Origin: Thiorhodococcus drewsii AZ1 | GTDB taxonomy: Bacteria > Pseudomonadota > Gammaproteobacteria > Chromatiales > Chromatiaceae | NCBI RefSeq assembly: GCF_000224065.1 | Contig: NZ_AFWT01000022.1 | Location: 1 to 64,000 of the forward strand | Reading direction: 5' to 3' | Length of the DNA: 64,000 bases | Notes under the pieces: model-generated | Seen by the model: the letters and a program-made list of their open reading frames with translations, nothing else | Told to the model about the DNA's origin: nothing | Databases searched by the model: none | Made by a program: the position numbers and the translations under genes | In this document: positions 25,124 to 36,270 of the stretch, one piece after another | Position numbering within the stretch: the stretch's first letter is position 1 | How the letters are laid out: the number at the start of each line of letters is the position of its first letter

Positions 25124-27646
25124 ATGAAAAGCAAGGGTTCGAGGTGTGCGCTCGTCTTGGGTTTCTGTGGAGTCGGGCTTCTGTTCGAGAGCGCGACCTG
25201 CGCTGTCGCTGCGGACTGTGGATCGGGGGCGGGGAAGGTGAAGGACGAGGCGCTGTGCGCGGGTCGGACGGCGGACACGCTCCCCGGAGCGGACGAGGAC
25301 TATTTCGCCGACATGGATTACGGCGTGACCAAGGATCCGGCCAAGGTCGCCTCTCTACTTGCGGCCTACGTGCCGGGCATCGCGCCCGACGCGGCCGCCA
25401 GGGCAGTGGCGATCGGCCGCAACAACTGGATCGTCTGGACAGCCGGCAACGATCGGCTGTGGGATCGGCTTGCCACCGAGAGCCGAGGCAATCTCGACTT
25501 CCTCAAGGTTCTCTCGAATCATCCCAGCCTCAAGTTCAGTCGCGACAATCGCTGGCAATATCTGGGACTGGTCAACGAACCCTGCTTCGAGAAGGAGTCG
25601 GGACCGCGCGAAGATCGCTTCGGACTATGGCTGGACGTCAGACGGGATGACTGCGCTCCGGATCCCTTCGAAAACGCGAGCAAGTATCCAGGGGTCGAGA
25701 TCGGCGCGCGCGGCAAGAATTTGCCGGTCGGTTCCTATTACGGCTATGCCACCGGGATCGTGGGGCTGCGGCTCTTCCCCAATCCGGCGTTCGACGAGAC
25801 GGCCCAGCGGCGCTGGGATCCCAAGCGCTATTACACGGATCCGAGCTATTACAACAACAAAAACCTGGTGCGCCCCTACCGGGTCGGCATGTCCTGTGGC
25901 TTCTGTCATGTCGGTCCCAATCCAACCAATCCGCCGACGGATCCGGAACACCCCGAATGGGCGAATCTGAATTCCAATCCGGGCGCCCAGTATTTCTGGA
26001 TCGACCGCATCTTCATCCATGAGGCCGATCCGACCAATTTCGCCTTCCAGCTTTTCCATACCTCGCGTCCCGGCGCGCTCGACACCTCGCTGGTCTCGAC
26101 CGACTACATCAACAATCCGCGCACCATGAACGCGGTGTACCAGCTCGGGCCGCGCATGCTCAATGCACTCAAATTCGGTCAGGAGCACCTGGCCGGCGGG
26201 AGCCTCGACAACGCTCAGTTCAACAGCCATGTGCCGGCTGAGAGTCCGCTCAATCAGTTCTACCGTGCGCCCGATACGGTGCTGACGCCTCGGGTGCTCA
26301 AGGACGGCGCGGATTCGGTCGGTGCGCTCGGCGCCCTGAACCGTGTCTACGTCAACATCGGTCTCTTCAGCGAGGAATGGCTGGAGCATTTCCGCCCACT
26401 GATCGGCGGTAAAACCATCTCGCCCTTCACCATCGCCAACGCGCGCAAGCACTCGACCTACTGGAACGCCAACGAGGCCCAGACGCCGGATCTCGCGCTC
26501 TTCTTCCTCGCCGCGACCCAGCCCGATCTTCTGGCCAAGGCGCCCGGAGGTTCGGGCTATCTCACGGGCGATCAATCGCAGCTCGCACAAGGCAAGGTGG
26601 CCTTCGCCGAGCGCTGTGCCCGTTGCCATTCGAGCAAGCTACCCGAGAAGGCCTACAGTTTCTTCCCCAATGGTTGCGTGGGTCCCGACTATCTGAAGTG
26701 CTGGGGCGACTACTGGACATGGACCAAGACCGACGAGTTCAAGTCGGCGATGAAGGCGATCGTGGCGAAGGAGGATTTTCTTGATGACAACTTCCTCTCG
26801 ACTGATCTGCGGGTACCGGTGACGCTGCTGGAGACCAACGCCTGCAGCCCGCTCGCGACCAATGCCCTGGCCGACAACATCTGGGACAACTTCTCGTCGG
26901 CGAGCTACAAGTCGCTGCCATCGGTCGGGACCATTCAGGTCCACCATCCCATCACCGGCGAACCACGCGAATACCAGATGCCCGCCGGCGGACGCGGCTA
27001 CACCCGGGTACCGTCGCTGGTGAGCCTCTGGTCCAGCGCACCCTATCTGCTGAATAACTCCGTGGGCGATTTCTACTGGAGCGGTTCGGTTGAGGATCGC
27101 ATGAAATCCTTCGAATCCGGGATTCAGCAGCTGCTGTGGCCGGAGAGGCGGCGTGGGGATCGTGCGTATATGACCGCGTCGGGAAAGGCGGTTCCGGGCG
27201 TCATCGACCTGACCACCGAAACCAGCTACCTGCGCGTCGCCAAGGGCTATCTGCCCGATCTGCTACAGTTCTTGGTCCGGCCCTTCAGCGTCCTCAAGCC
27301 CTGGGCCTTCGACAAGGAGGGACTCGAACTAGGGCCGATCCCCAAGGGGACGCCGGTCAATCTGATCGCCAACATGGATCTGGATCCGTCCAACAAGTGG
27401 GACTTCATTCCCGTGGTCTTCAAGATCACCAAGGCGCTCAAGGCCATTCCTTCGGGAGCCTCCGACGAGGAGGCCAAGGCGGTCTTCCGCGACCGCGAGA
27501 TCGTCGACGAGATGCTTTCGATCAGCAAGTGTCCGGACTTCGTGGTGAATCGGGGTCATTACTTCGGTACCGACTATTTCGCTGAAGAACCCGGTCTCAG
27601 CGACGAGGAAAAACTGGCGCTGGTCGAGTTCCTCAAAACCTTCTGA
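25124..27646 (+). CDS. Exported diheme cytochrome c
   Basis: An 840-residue periplasmic protein. A signal peptide covers about residues 1-30 (ending CAVAADC). Two CxxCH haem sites are seen: CGFCH at 258-262 and CARCH at 498-502. Between and after them is a large domain, with YLTGDQSQLAQGKVAFAERC just before the second haem, as in di-haem cytochrome c peroxidase-like or rubber oxygenase-related cytochromes; the exact family is not assigned. GGGGGAG precedes the ATG. It leads the GMC oxidoreductase (133 bp downstream) and the patatin gene in one direction and may be the electron acceptor for the oxidoreductase. Confidence 0.85.
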   Translation: MKSKGSRCALVLGFCGVGLLFESATCAVAADCGSGAGKVKDEALCAGRTADTLPGADEDYFADMDYGVTKDPAKVASLLAAYVPGIAPDAAARAVAIGRNNWIVWTAGNDRLWDRLATESRGNLDFLKVLSNHPSLKFSRDNRWQYLGLVNEPCFEKESGPREDRFGLWLDVRRDDCAPDPFENASKYPGVEIGARGKNLPVGSYYGYATGIVGLRLFPNPAFDETAQRRWDPKRYYTDPSYYNNKNLVRPYRVGMSCGFCHVGPNPTNPPTDPEHPEWANLNSNPGAQYFWIDRIFIHEADPTNFAFQLFHTSRPGALDTSLVSTDYINNPRTMNAVYQLGPRMLNALKFGQEHLAGGSLDNAQFNSHVPAESPLNQFYRAPDTVLTPRVLKDGADSVGALGALNRVYVNIGLFSEEWLEHFRPLIGGKTISPFTIANARKHSTYWNANEAQTPDLALFFLAATQPDLLAKAPGGSGYLTGDQSQLAQGKVAFAERCARCHSSKLPEKAYSFFPNGCVGPDYLKCWGDYWTWTKTDEFKSAMKAIVAKEDFLDDNFLSTDLRVPVTLLETNACSPLATNALADNIWDNFSSASYKSLPSVGTIQVHHPITGEPREYQMPAGGRGYTRVPSLVSLWSSAPYLLNNSVGDFYWSGSVEDRMKSFESGIQQLLWPERRRGDRAYMTASGKAVPGVIDLTTETSYLRVAKGYLPDLLQFLVRPFSVLKPWAFDKEGLELGPIPKGTPVNLIANMDLDPSNKWDFIPVVFKITKALKAIPSGASDEEAKAVFRDREIVDEMLSISKCPDFVVNRGHYFGTDYFAEEPGLSDEEKLALVEFLKTF

Positions 27647-27779
27647 CCCCCCGATCCGGCGTGGCACTCAGGCCGCGCCGGTCTCCTCTGGCCTCTCAAC
27701 GTCATTCGGATAGTCCGCTCGGTCGCCGCCGCTCCCCACCGCGGAGAGGCGGCGATCGGCGGACCGAATAGGGGGATGG

Positions 27780-29648
27780 ATGATGGCGACTCAATACGAT
27801 TACCTGATCGTGGGTTCGGGCGCGGGTGGCGGAACCCTAGCGGCCCGATTGGCCGAGCGCGGCCACAGCGTGCTGGTCTTGGAGGCCGGCGGGGATCCTG
27901 TGCGGATGCAGGGAGGCGATGCCCCCTATCCGAACGAGGCGCGTCTGCCGGACGACTATCGGGTGCCCGTGTTCCATGCCTTGTCGACCGAGAACGCGGC
28001 TATGCGCTGGGATTTCTGGGTGCGACACTACGGCGACGACGCGCTCCAGCGGCGCGACCTGAAGTACCGCGAGGACTGGGACGGACAGCGGGTGGATGGA
28101 GTGCTCTATCCGCGCGCGGGTTGTCTGGGTGGCTGCACGGCGCACAACGCCATGATCATAGTCTATCCGCACAACCAGGACTGGGACGATCTGGCGCGCC
28201 TGACCGACGATGCCTCCTGGGGGGCGGAGCCGATGCGCCGACTGTTCGAGCGGATGGAGAATTGCCAGTATCGTCTGCCGCCCTATCGGTGGCTCGGCAA
28301 GGTTGGGCTGAATCCGACCCGTCACGGCTGGGGCGGCTGGGCGCATACCCAGAAGTCCATCCCCAAGTCGGCACTCGGCGACAAGGGTTTGGTCGAGACG
28401 CTCAAGCTCTCGATCAGACAGGCATTCGAGGATCAGGGAGAGCCGCTGGACCGGTTGGATTGGCTCCTACACGGTCAGGGCGATCCCAACGATTGGCGCT
28501 TGGTAAGCAAAAACGCCCATGGGCTCAGATATACGCCCCTGTTGAACCGTGGGCATGAGCGGATGAGCACGCGCGAGCGATTGCTGGAAACTGCGGAGCG
28601 CTTCCCTGATCGGTTGAGGGTCGAGCTGGATGCCCTGGCGACCCGGGTTCTTTTCGACGGGGATCGGGCCGTAGGGGTCGAATATCTCAGCGGTTCGCGG
28701 CTCTATCAGGCCCACCAGAACCCGAGCGAGGAGCCGGGCGAGCGGCGCGAGGCGCTCGCTTCGCGCGAGGTGATCCTGGCCGGCGGCGCCTTCAATACCC
28801 CACAATTGCTGATGCTCTCCGGCATCGGTCCGCGCGAGCATCTGGAGGCGCACGGCATCCCAGTGCTGGTCGATCTTCCCGGCGTCGGTCGCAACCTGCA
28901 GGATCGCTACGAGGTCGGAGTGGCCAACCGCATGGCCGAGGACTGGGAGGTGCTGCGCGGCGCCAGGTACGCGCCGGGCGATCCGCAATATCAGGAATGG
29001 GCCAGTCGGCGCACTGGCGTCTACAGTACCAACGGGGCCGTATTGGGGCTGATCAAGCGCTCGATGCCAGAGCGGCCCTTGCCCGATCTCTTCTGTTTCG
29101 CGCTGCTCGCGGACTTCAGGGGCTATTTCCCTGGCTACTCCTCCGATGTCCTCAAGCTCGACTATCTCACCTGGGCCGTGCTCAAGGCCCATACCGCCAA
29201 CACGGCCGGCGAGGTCCGGCTGCGCTCGGCCGATCCGAGGGAGCGGCCCGAGATCAATTTCCGCTATTTCGAGGAAGGCAACGACGCCTCCGGCAAGGAT
29301 CTGAACTCGGTCGTTGAGGGCGTGAAGTTCGTGCGCAAGCTGACCAAGCCGCTGAAGAAGGCCGGACTCATCGTCGCCGAGGAGGCGCCCGGCGACGCGG
29401 TTCAGTCCGATGAGGAACTGCGCGATTTCGTTCGCTATCAGTCCTGGGGGCATCACGCCTCCTGCACCTGCCCGATCGGACGCGACGGCGATCCCAACGC
29501 GGTTCTCGACGGCGATTTCCGGGTGCGCGGGGTGCGGAATCTGCGGGTCGTGGATGCCTCCATCTTCCCTCGGATTCCCGGTTTCTTCATCGTCAGTTCG
29601 GTCTATATGGCGGCGGAGAAGGCAGCCGACGTGCTGGCGCCGCCCTGA
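27780..29648 (+). CDS. GMC-family FAD oxidoreductase
   Basis: A 622-residue flavoprotein of the glucose-methanol-choline family. The FAD-binding motif is IVGSGAGGGTLAARLAERGH at residues 9-28 with the ribose Glu in LVLEAGG. The GMC signature 1 region reads YPRAGCLGGCTAHNAMI, and signature 2 is GGAFNTPQLLMLSGIGP. The C-terminal active site is WGHHASCTCPIG (His558, His559), then VVDASIFPRIPGFFI. There is no signal peptide, so it is probably cytoplasmic or exported by a partner. Substrates of the family are mostly alcohols, and bacterial members often pass electrons to cytochromes. The flanking cytochrome and lipase genes suggest a lipid-derived substrate (inference). Confidence 0.93.
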   Translation: MMATQYDYLIVGSGAGGGTLAARLAERGHSVLVLEAGGDPVRMQGGDAPYPNEARLPDDYRVPVFHALSTENAAMRWDFWVRHYGDDALQRRDLKYREDWDGQRVDGVLYPRAGCLGGCTAHNAMIIVYPHNQDWDDLARLTDDASWGAEPMRRLFERMENCQYRLPPYRWLGKVGLNPTRHGWGGWAHTQKSIPKSALGDKGLVETLKLSIRQAFEDQGEPLDRLDWLLHGQGDPNDWRLVSKNAHGLRYTPLLNRGHERMSTRERLLETAERFPDRLRVELDALATRVLFDGDRAVGVEYLSGSRLYQAHQNPSEEPGERREALASREVILAGGAFNTPQLLMLSGIGPREHLEAHGIPVLVDLPGVGRNLQDRYEVGVANRMAEDWEVLRGARYAPGDPQYQEWASRRTGVYSTNGAVLGLIKRSMPERPLPDLFCFALLADFRGYFPGYSSDVLKLDYLTWAVLKAHTANTAGEVRLRSADPRERPEINFRYFEEGNDASGKDLNSVVEGVKFVRKLTKPLKKAGLIVAEEAPGDAVQSDEELRDFVRYQSWGHHASCTCPIGRDGDPNAVLDGDFRVRGVRNLRVVDASIFPRIPGFFIVSSVYMAAEKAADVLAPP

Positions 29649-29733
29649 GTCTCCGTCTGGTTCTTGGCGCGACAGGAACGGGACGCCGCCGAGACGGCGT
29701 TCCGGCGGGCATGCGGCAACGGGAGCAACGAGG

Positions 29734-31431
29734 ATGAGGACACACGACGATCGGACCTTCGGTATCGGGTTGGTGATGGCGGGCGCCGTTTCGGCCGGCG
29801 CCTACACCGCCGGGGTGTTGGACTTTCTGATGCAGGCACTGGCCGCCTGGGAGCGGGCCAAGGCCGAGGATCCGGACGGGACGCCGGATCATGCTGTCCA
29901 GATTCAGGTGCTGACTGGTGCCTCGGCCGGTGCATTGAGCGGTGCCTTGCTGGTTTCCTCCCTGCGGGACGCCGATTATCCCTCTCCGGATCCAGTGGGC
30001 GACAGCCACCAATACCGGGCCTGGGTTGATAAGATCGACATCAGCGGGTTGCTGACGAACGATGATCTCGAGGGTGATCGAGCGGTTCGGTCGGTGTTGA
30101 ACGCGACCCTTCTCGACGGTATCGCGGATGAACTCATCGGGGGTGAGTCGGGCTCGCGTGGCGATGAGCCTCTGCCACCCTTTGTTGCCGATCCGCTGCC
30201 GCTCTATCTGACGGTCACCAATCTGCGCGGCGTTCCCTATTCGATCCGCTTCCGAGGAGAGAGCGGGAACGCATATGGGATGTCCATGCATGCCGACCAT
30301 ATGCAATTCCATTTCGGTCAGGGTGGGGGCGAGGCCGAGGATGGCAGCATCGCGCTCCGCGTGGTTCCCGGACTCTCCGGATCCTGGGCGTTGCTCAAGG
30401 AATCGGCCCTGGCGAGCGCGGCCTTTCCGATCGGACTGGCCGCCCGCGTGCTGGAGCGGACCGGGACACTGGCCTATGACGCTCGACGCTGGCCGATTCC
30501 GATCGTTGCGACTCCAGAGCCCGGCCAGTCCGGCCAATGTACGCACGAGGAGACTATTCCGCCAGCCTGGCCCGACCCCTGGCCCGCGAATCAGCCGCCG
30601 CGCGAGGACTGGACCTACAGTTTCGTCAATCTCGATGGCGGTCTGGCAAACAATGAGCCGTTCGAACTCGCCCGTCGCGCGCTGGCCGGTGAGGATGGGC
30701 GCAATCCGCGCGGAGGCCAGGAGGCGAATCGCGCGGTGATCATGATCGACCCCTTCCCGGCCGAGGCCAAGGTCCAGTTCGACTACAGGCCGGACACGGG
30801 TCTGCTCTCGGTCCTTTCGGCCCTGATGGGGGCCGTCAAGGCGCAGCTTCGGTTCAAGCTTGAGGAGCTGGAGTTGGCCAGTAGCGAGCAGGTCTTCAGC
30901 CGGTTCATCGTCTCGCCGGTGCGTAGTGAGTCGAGCACGGAGTTCGCCTTGGCGAGCGGTGGGCTCAACGGATTCGGAGGGTTTCTTGCCCGTGCGTTTC
31001 GCGAGCACGACTATCAGCTCGGGCGACGCAACTGTCAGCAGTTTCTGCGCCGTCACTTTGTATTGGAAGTCGGCAATCCGCTGTTCGCGCACTGGACTCA
31101 GGCTCGGCCGGAGCCGATTCTGCGCGGAGACGGGCATTCCTACCTGCCTATCATTCCGCTGATCGGCGAATGCGCAATCGAGGTCCCGGAACCTGTCTGG
31201 CCGTGCATGACCGAGTCGCAGTTCGAGACGTTGAGTCCTCAGGTCCGAGCGCGTGCCGATGCCTTGGTGATGGCCTTCATCCGCACGCAGGTGAACTCGG
31301 CCTGGGACCGCTTTTTATTGCAGGCTGGTTGGCGGTTTTTCGCCTGGCGGAAACGTGTGATGGGTGGCGACGTAGTCGAGCCCATTCTCGGTGCGATTCG
31401 CAAGAGTCTGACGGAGCGAGGGCTGATCTGA
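29734..31431 (+). CDS. Patatin-like phospholipase
   Basis: A 565-residue acyl hydrolase of the patatin group. The oxyanion segment is VMAGAVSAGAYTAGVLDFL near residues 13-31. The nucleophile is Ser64 in LTGASAGAL (G-x-S-x-G), and the catalytic Asp301 is in NLDGGLANNEPFELA. A long C-terminal region (about 320-565) is typical of the larger bacterial patatin-like proteins. The ATG at 29734 has GGGAG upstream. It follows the GMC gene by 85 bp and is the last gene before convergent groEL, with two strong hairpins between. Confidence 0.9.
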   Translation: MRTHDDRTFGIGLVMAGAVSAGAYTAGVLDFLMQALAAWERAKAEDPDGTPDHAVQIQVLTGASAGALSGALLVSSLRDADYPSPDPVGDSHQYRAWVDKIDISGLLTNDDLEGDRAVRSVLNATLLDGIADELIGGESGSRGDEPLPPFVADPLPLYLTVTNLRGVPYSIRFRGESGNAYGMSMHADHMQFHFGQGGGEAEDGSIALRVVPGLSGSWALLKESALASAAFPIGLAARVLERTGTLAYDARRWPIPIVATPEPGQSGQCTHEETIPPAWPDPWPANQPPREDWTYSFVNLDGGLANNEPFELARRALAGEDGRNPRGGQEANRAVIMIDPFPAEAKVQFDYRPDTGLLSVLSALMGAVKAQLRFKLEELELASSEQVFSRFIVSPVRSESSTEFALASGGLNGFGGFLARAFREHDYQLGRRNCQQFLRRHFVLEVGNPLFAHWTQARPEPILRGDGHSYLPIIPLIGECAIEVPEPVWPCMTESQFETLSPQVRARADALVMAFIRTQVNSAWDRFLLQAGWRFFAWRKRVMGGDVVEPILGAIRKSLTERGLI

Positions 31432-31444
31432 CTTGGAGGGAATG

Positions 31445-31503
31445 GACCGGCCCCTGGATGTGCGTGGGGGCCGGTCAGGGGAGCGAGACGCGGCGCGTCT
31501 CGC
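31445..31503. terminator. Two hairpins between the patatin gene and groEL
   Basis: First hairpin: GACCGGCCCC (31445-31454) with GGGGCCGGTC (31467-31476). Second: GCGAGACGC (31483-31491) with GCGTCTCGC (31495-31503), loop GGC. Neither has a T-run, but the position between converging genes suggests two-way termination. Confidence 0.6.
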
Positions 31504-31513
31504 TGGCGGGCTA

Positions 31514-33214
<1,701 letters not shown>

Positions 33215-33502
33215 TTACTCGATCACGCCCATGATGTCGTCTTCGCGCATCACCAGCAGCTTCTCATCCGCGACCTTGACCTCGGTTCCGGAATATTTGC
33301 CGAAGAGAATCTTGTCGCCGACCTTGACGTCGAGCGGCCGCACGTCGCCATTGGTCAGGATCTTGCCGTTGCCGACGGCGACCACTTCGCCCTGGATCGG
33401 CTTCTCGGTGGCCGAATCGGGGATCAGGATGCCTCCAGCGGAGGTGCGTTCTTCTTCGCTGCGACGAATGACAACGCGGTCATGCAAAGGACGGAGGTTC
33501 AT
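33215..33502 (-). CDS. groES: Co-chaperonin GroES
   Basis: The 95-residue lid of the chaperonin. It begins [20 protein letters not shown], has the mobile loop [12 protein letters not shown] near residues 22-33 and ends DDIMGVIE. The ATG at 33502 is chosen because the protein then matches GroES exactly. First gene of groES-groEL. Confidence 0.99.
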   Translation of the reverse strand: MNLRPLHDRVVIRRSEEERTSAGGILIPDSATEKPIQGEVVAVGNGKILTNGDVRPLDVKVGDKILFGKYSGTEVKVADEKLLVMREDDIMGVIE

Positions 33503-33558
33503 GTATGACGATCTCCCTCGGGGAATCTCTGTGTCGTTGAGAAAATGGATATGGCTTG

Positions 33559-33585
33559 TTAGCACTCTCGCTTAGCGAGTGCTAA
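33559..33585 (-). promoter_or_regulatory. CIRCE operator (HrcA site)
   Basis: A perfect TTAGCACTC-N9-GAGTGCTAA inverted repeat 57 bases before groES. This is the consensus binding site for the repressor HrcA, so groESL should be heat-inducible through HrcA. hrcA itself is not in the window. Confidence 0.97.
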
Positions 33586-33586
33586 C

Positions 33587-33614
33587 ACTGTAGTGAGATA
33601 CGGATCCTTGTCAA
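33587..33614 (-). promoter_or_regulatory. Sigma70-type promoter of groESL
   Basis: Minus strand: perfect TTGACA (33614-33609), 16-base spacer, TACAGT (33592-33587), directly followed by the CIRCE repeat, so HrcA would block transcription start. No sigma32 consensus was recognised. Confidence 0.75.
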
Positions 33615-33746
33615 GCTGTTCGTTGGGCTCGGTTCGACGACTGCGTTTGGTTCGAACGGGGATAGGCAATACACTGAGTCGGCCGGCCCGAATGCTCGAC
33701 CCAGGCCAACATCCCTAGATCATCAACGTCCCTAGACCGAGTCGCA

Positions 33747-35471
33747 GTGATCCCTATCCGAATCCGACGCCTTTCCGATCAAGATCTCTTTGCCCAGATT
33801 CGGACCCCCGAGGCCTTTCTGGCGGTGCTCTATGCCAATCGCGGTCTGACCGACCCGGACGCGGCGGCACGCCTCGGTCTCGGCGATCTGGAGCCTGTGG
33901 ACAGCCTGCTCGGGCTGGATCGCGCCGTCGAGCTGCTCGCCGACACGATTCGCGAGGGTGGCCACATCCTGATCGTCGGCGACTACGATGCCGACGGTGC
34001 CACCGGCAGCGCGGTGGCGGTGCGCGGTTTGCGTATGCTCGGCGCGGCCAAGGTCTCCTATCTGGTGCCGAGCCGTTTCGCCAACGGCTATGGCCTGAGT
34101 CCGGCAGTGGCCGAGGCGGCTGCGGGTCTGAGCCCGGATCTGATGTTGACGGTCGATAACGGCATCTCCAGCGTCTCCGGGGTGCGACGCGCGGCCGAAC
34201 TCGGCATTCCGGTCCTGGTCACCGACCATCACCTGCCCGGTCAGTCGCTGCCCGAGGCCGCCGCCATCGTCAATCCGAATCAGGTCGGCTGCGTCTTTCC
34301 GAGCAAGCACCTGGCCGGGGTCGGGGTGGTCTTCTATCTGCTTGCCGCCACGCGTCGTCATTTGCGCGATATCGGCTGGTTCGGGGCGGGTCGGCCCGAA
34401 CCGAATCTGGCCGAATTGCTTGATCTGGTGGCGCTCGGCACCGTGGCCGACGTGGTGACGCTGGACCGCAACAATCGCATCCTGGTCGAGCAGGGGTTGC
34501 GGCGCATTCGGGCCGGGCGCTGTAGCGCCGGGGTCTCGGCGTTGCTCCAGGTGGCCGGACGTGATCCGACCCGGGCCACGACCGCCGATCTCGGATTCTT
34601 CGTGGCGCCCCGTCTCAATGCGGCTGGGCGTCTGGAGGAGATGTCCCTGGGCGTGGAGTGTCTGCTGACGGATGATCCGGAGCGGGCCTTGTCCAGCGCT
34701 CAGGTGCTCGATGATCTCAACCGGCGGCGTCGCGAGATCGAGGGCGAGATGAAGGATCAGGCGGAGTGTCTGCTGGATCGTCTGAGCCTCGACGGCGAGG
34801 CGTTGCCGCCGGCCCTTTGTCTGTTCGGCGAGGACTGGCATCAGGGGGTGTCGGGGATCGTCGCGGCCCGCATCCGCGAACGCTATCATCGCCCGGTGAT
34901 CGCCTTCGCCGACGCGGGTGACGGATGGCTGCGCGGCTCGGCGCGCTCGATCGAGGGGCTGCACATTCGCGATGCCATCGATCGCGTCGATCGCGCTCAC
35001 CCGGGGCTCATCGAACGCTTCGGTGGCCATGCCATGGCGGCTGGTCTGACCATTGGGCGCGGCCAGCTCGACGTCTTCCGCGCGTCCTTTGTGGCGGTGG
35101 TGCGCGAACAGATCGGCGACGTCCCGCCGCAGCCCGAGATCCTATCGGACGGCGAACTCCCGGCGCGACTGCTGACCCTGGAGACGGCCGAGGCACTGCG
35201 TCTCGCCGGTCCCTGGGGCAAGGGTTTCCCCGAGCCCAGGTTCGACGGGACCTTCGAGGTGCTGGAGGCGCGCATCGTCGGCGAGCGTCATCTGAAGCTG
35301 CGACTCGCGCCGCCCGATGGCGATCCGCTCGACGCGATCGGATTTCATTTCGGTGATCAGCTCGAACAGGCCCGAGGGCCTGTTCGATTGGCCTATCGCC
35401 TGGACGTCAACCAGTACCGTGGCGTCCGCTCACCGCAGCTGGTCATGGAATACCTGCAGCCGGATGCCTGA
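33747..35471 (+). CDS. recJ: Single-stranded-DNA-specific exonuclease RecJ
   Basis: A 574-residue 5'-3' exonuclease used in recombination and mismatch repair. The DHH-family phosphoesterase motifs are present: VGDYDADGATGSAVAVRG near residue 74, MLTVDNGISS, VTDHHLPG, and the DHHA1 part with RFGGHAMAAGLTI. An OB-fold lies in the last 120 residues. The GTG at 33747 gives the normal N-terminus, though the ribosome-binding site is weak. Confidence 0.96.
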   Translation: MIPIRIRRLSDQDLFAQIRTPEAFLAVLYANRGLTDPDAAARLGLGDLEPVDSLLGLDRAVELLADTIREGGHILIVGDYDADGATGSAVAVRGLRMLGAAKVSYLVPSRFANGYGLSPAVAEAAAGLSPDLMLTVDNGISSVSGVRRAAELGIPVLVTDHHLPGQSLPEAAAIVNPNQVGCVFPSKHLAGVGVVFYLLAATRRHLRDIGWFGAGRPEPNLAELLDLVALGTVADVVTLDRNNRILVEQGLRRIRAGRCSAGVSALLQVAGRDPTRATTADLGFFVAPRLNAAGRLEEMSLGVECLLTDDPERALSSAQVLDDLNRRRREIEGEMKDQAECLLDRLSLDGEALPPALCLFGEDWHQGVSGIVAARIRERYHRPVIAFADAGDGWLRGSARSIEGLHIRDAIDRVDRAHPGLIERFGGHAMAAGLTIGRGQLDVFRASFVAVVREQIGDVPPQPEILSDGELPARLLTLETAEALRLAGPWGKGFPEPRFDGTFEVLEARIVGERHLKLRLAPPDGDPLDAIGFHFGDQLEQARGPVRLAYRLDVNQYRGVRSPQLVMEYLQPDA

Positions 35472-35523
35472 GCGTGCCACCTCATTTGAATCGCAAAGAA
35501 CGCTAACAATGCAAAGGGTTTCG

Positions 35524-36066
35524 ATGGAGAACCAATACGACGACGATCTCAACGATCAGGACGACGCCTACGAGGAAGAGGAGCGCGGTCCGAGCAAGAG
35601 CCAGCTCAAGCGCGAGAAGTTGGCGCTTCAGTCTTTGGCGGAGCGGATGGCGAGCATGCCGCGTTCCGAGTTGGAGCGTCTGAATCTCAGCGATGACACC
35701 TGGGTCGCGCTCGACGAGACGCCGCGCATCAAGGATCACCGCGCGCTCGGCCGCCATTGGAAGCGGATCGCCAACCTCCTGGTGCGCGAGGACATGGCGG
35801 CGGTGCAGGCGCTTATGGACGGCGCCGAGGCTCGCGAGCGCGAGGCCAACGCGCGTCATCACGCGCTTGAGCGTTGGCGCGAGCGCATGATCGCCGAGGG
35901 CGATGGCGCGGTGAACGCCTTCGTTGAAGCGTGTCCGTCGGTCGATCGGCAGCAGCTGCGGGCCTTGGTGCGCAACGCCCAGCGCGACGTCGAGCGCGGC
36001 AAGCCGGACGCACCGCGCAAGCTGTTCCGTTTCCTGCGTGAGACGATGGAAGAGGCTCAGGACTGA
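35524..36066 (+). CDS. darP: Ribosome-associated protein DarP (DUF615)
   Basis: A 180-residue protein with an acidic N-terminus (DDDLNDQDDAYEEEE) followed by SKSQLKREKLALQSLAERMA, HRALGRHWKRIANLLVRED and a C-terminal RKLFRFLRET, the DUF615/YjgA pattern. E. coli DarP helps late 50S assembly. AAAGGG precedes the ATG at 35524; an in-frame ATG at 35509 is less well placed. It probably follows recJ in one transcript. Confidence 0.93.
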   Translation: MENQYDDDLNDQDDAYEEEERGPSKSQLKREKLALQSLAERMASMPRSELERLNLSDDTWVALDETPRIKDHRALGRHWKRIANLLVREDMAAVQALMDGAEAREREANARHHALERWRERMIAEGDGAVNAFVEACPSVDRQQLRALVRNAQRDVERGKPDAPRKLFRFLRETMEEAQD

Positions 36067-36180
36067 CGCCTTGCCGATGATCGCCCGATATCTCCAGGTG
36101 CCGTGCGGCAATCGGTTCCAGGCACTCAGTTTCCGGTCCATTTTCGGGCGGGAGACTGAGTGCATTTATACTTCCATTAG

Positions 36181-36212
36181 GCGCCCTTTCCTGCGTATTG
36201 TGTAAAGGGCGC
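36181..36212 (+). terminator. Hairpin after darP
   Basis: GCGCCCTTT (36181-36189) pairs with AAAGGGCGC (36204-36212) around a 14-base loop. It lies between darP and the VWA gene and probably ends the recJ-darP transcript; no T-run follows. Confidence 0.45.
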
Positions 36213-36270
36213 GCGCTTCTCGTTCACGCGAATCGTCTCAACATCACCTCAACTTGAGAGGCTGTCCTAA

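Noticed and set aside
33732-35030. 432-codon minus-strand frame opposite recJ
   Set aside because: Composition is that of an antisense shadow, and RecJ motifs are intact on the plus strand.
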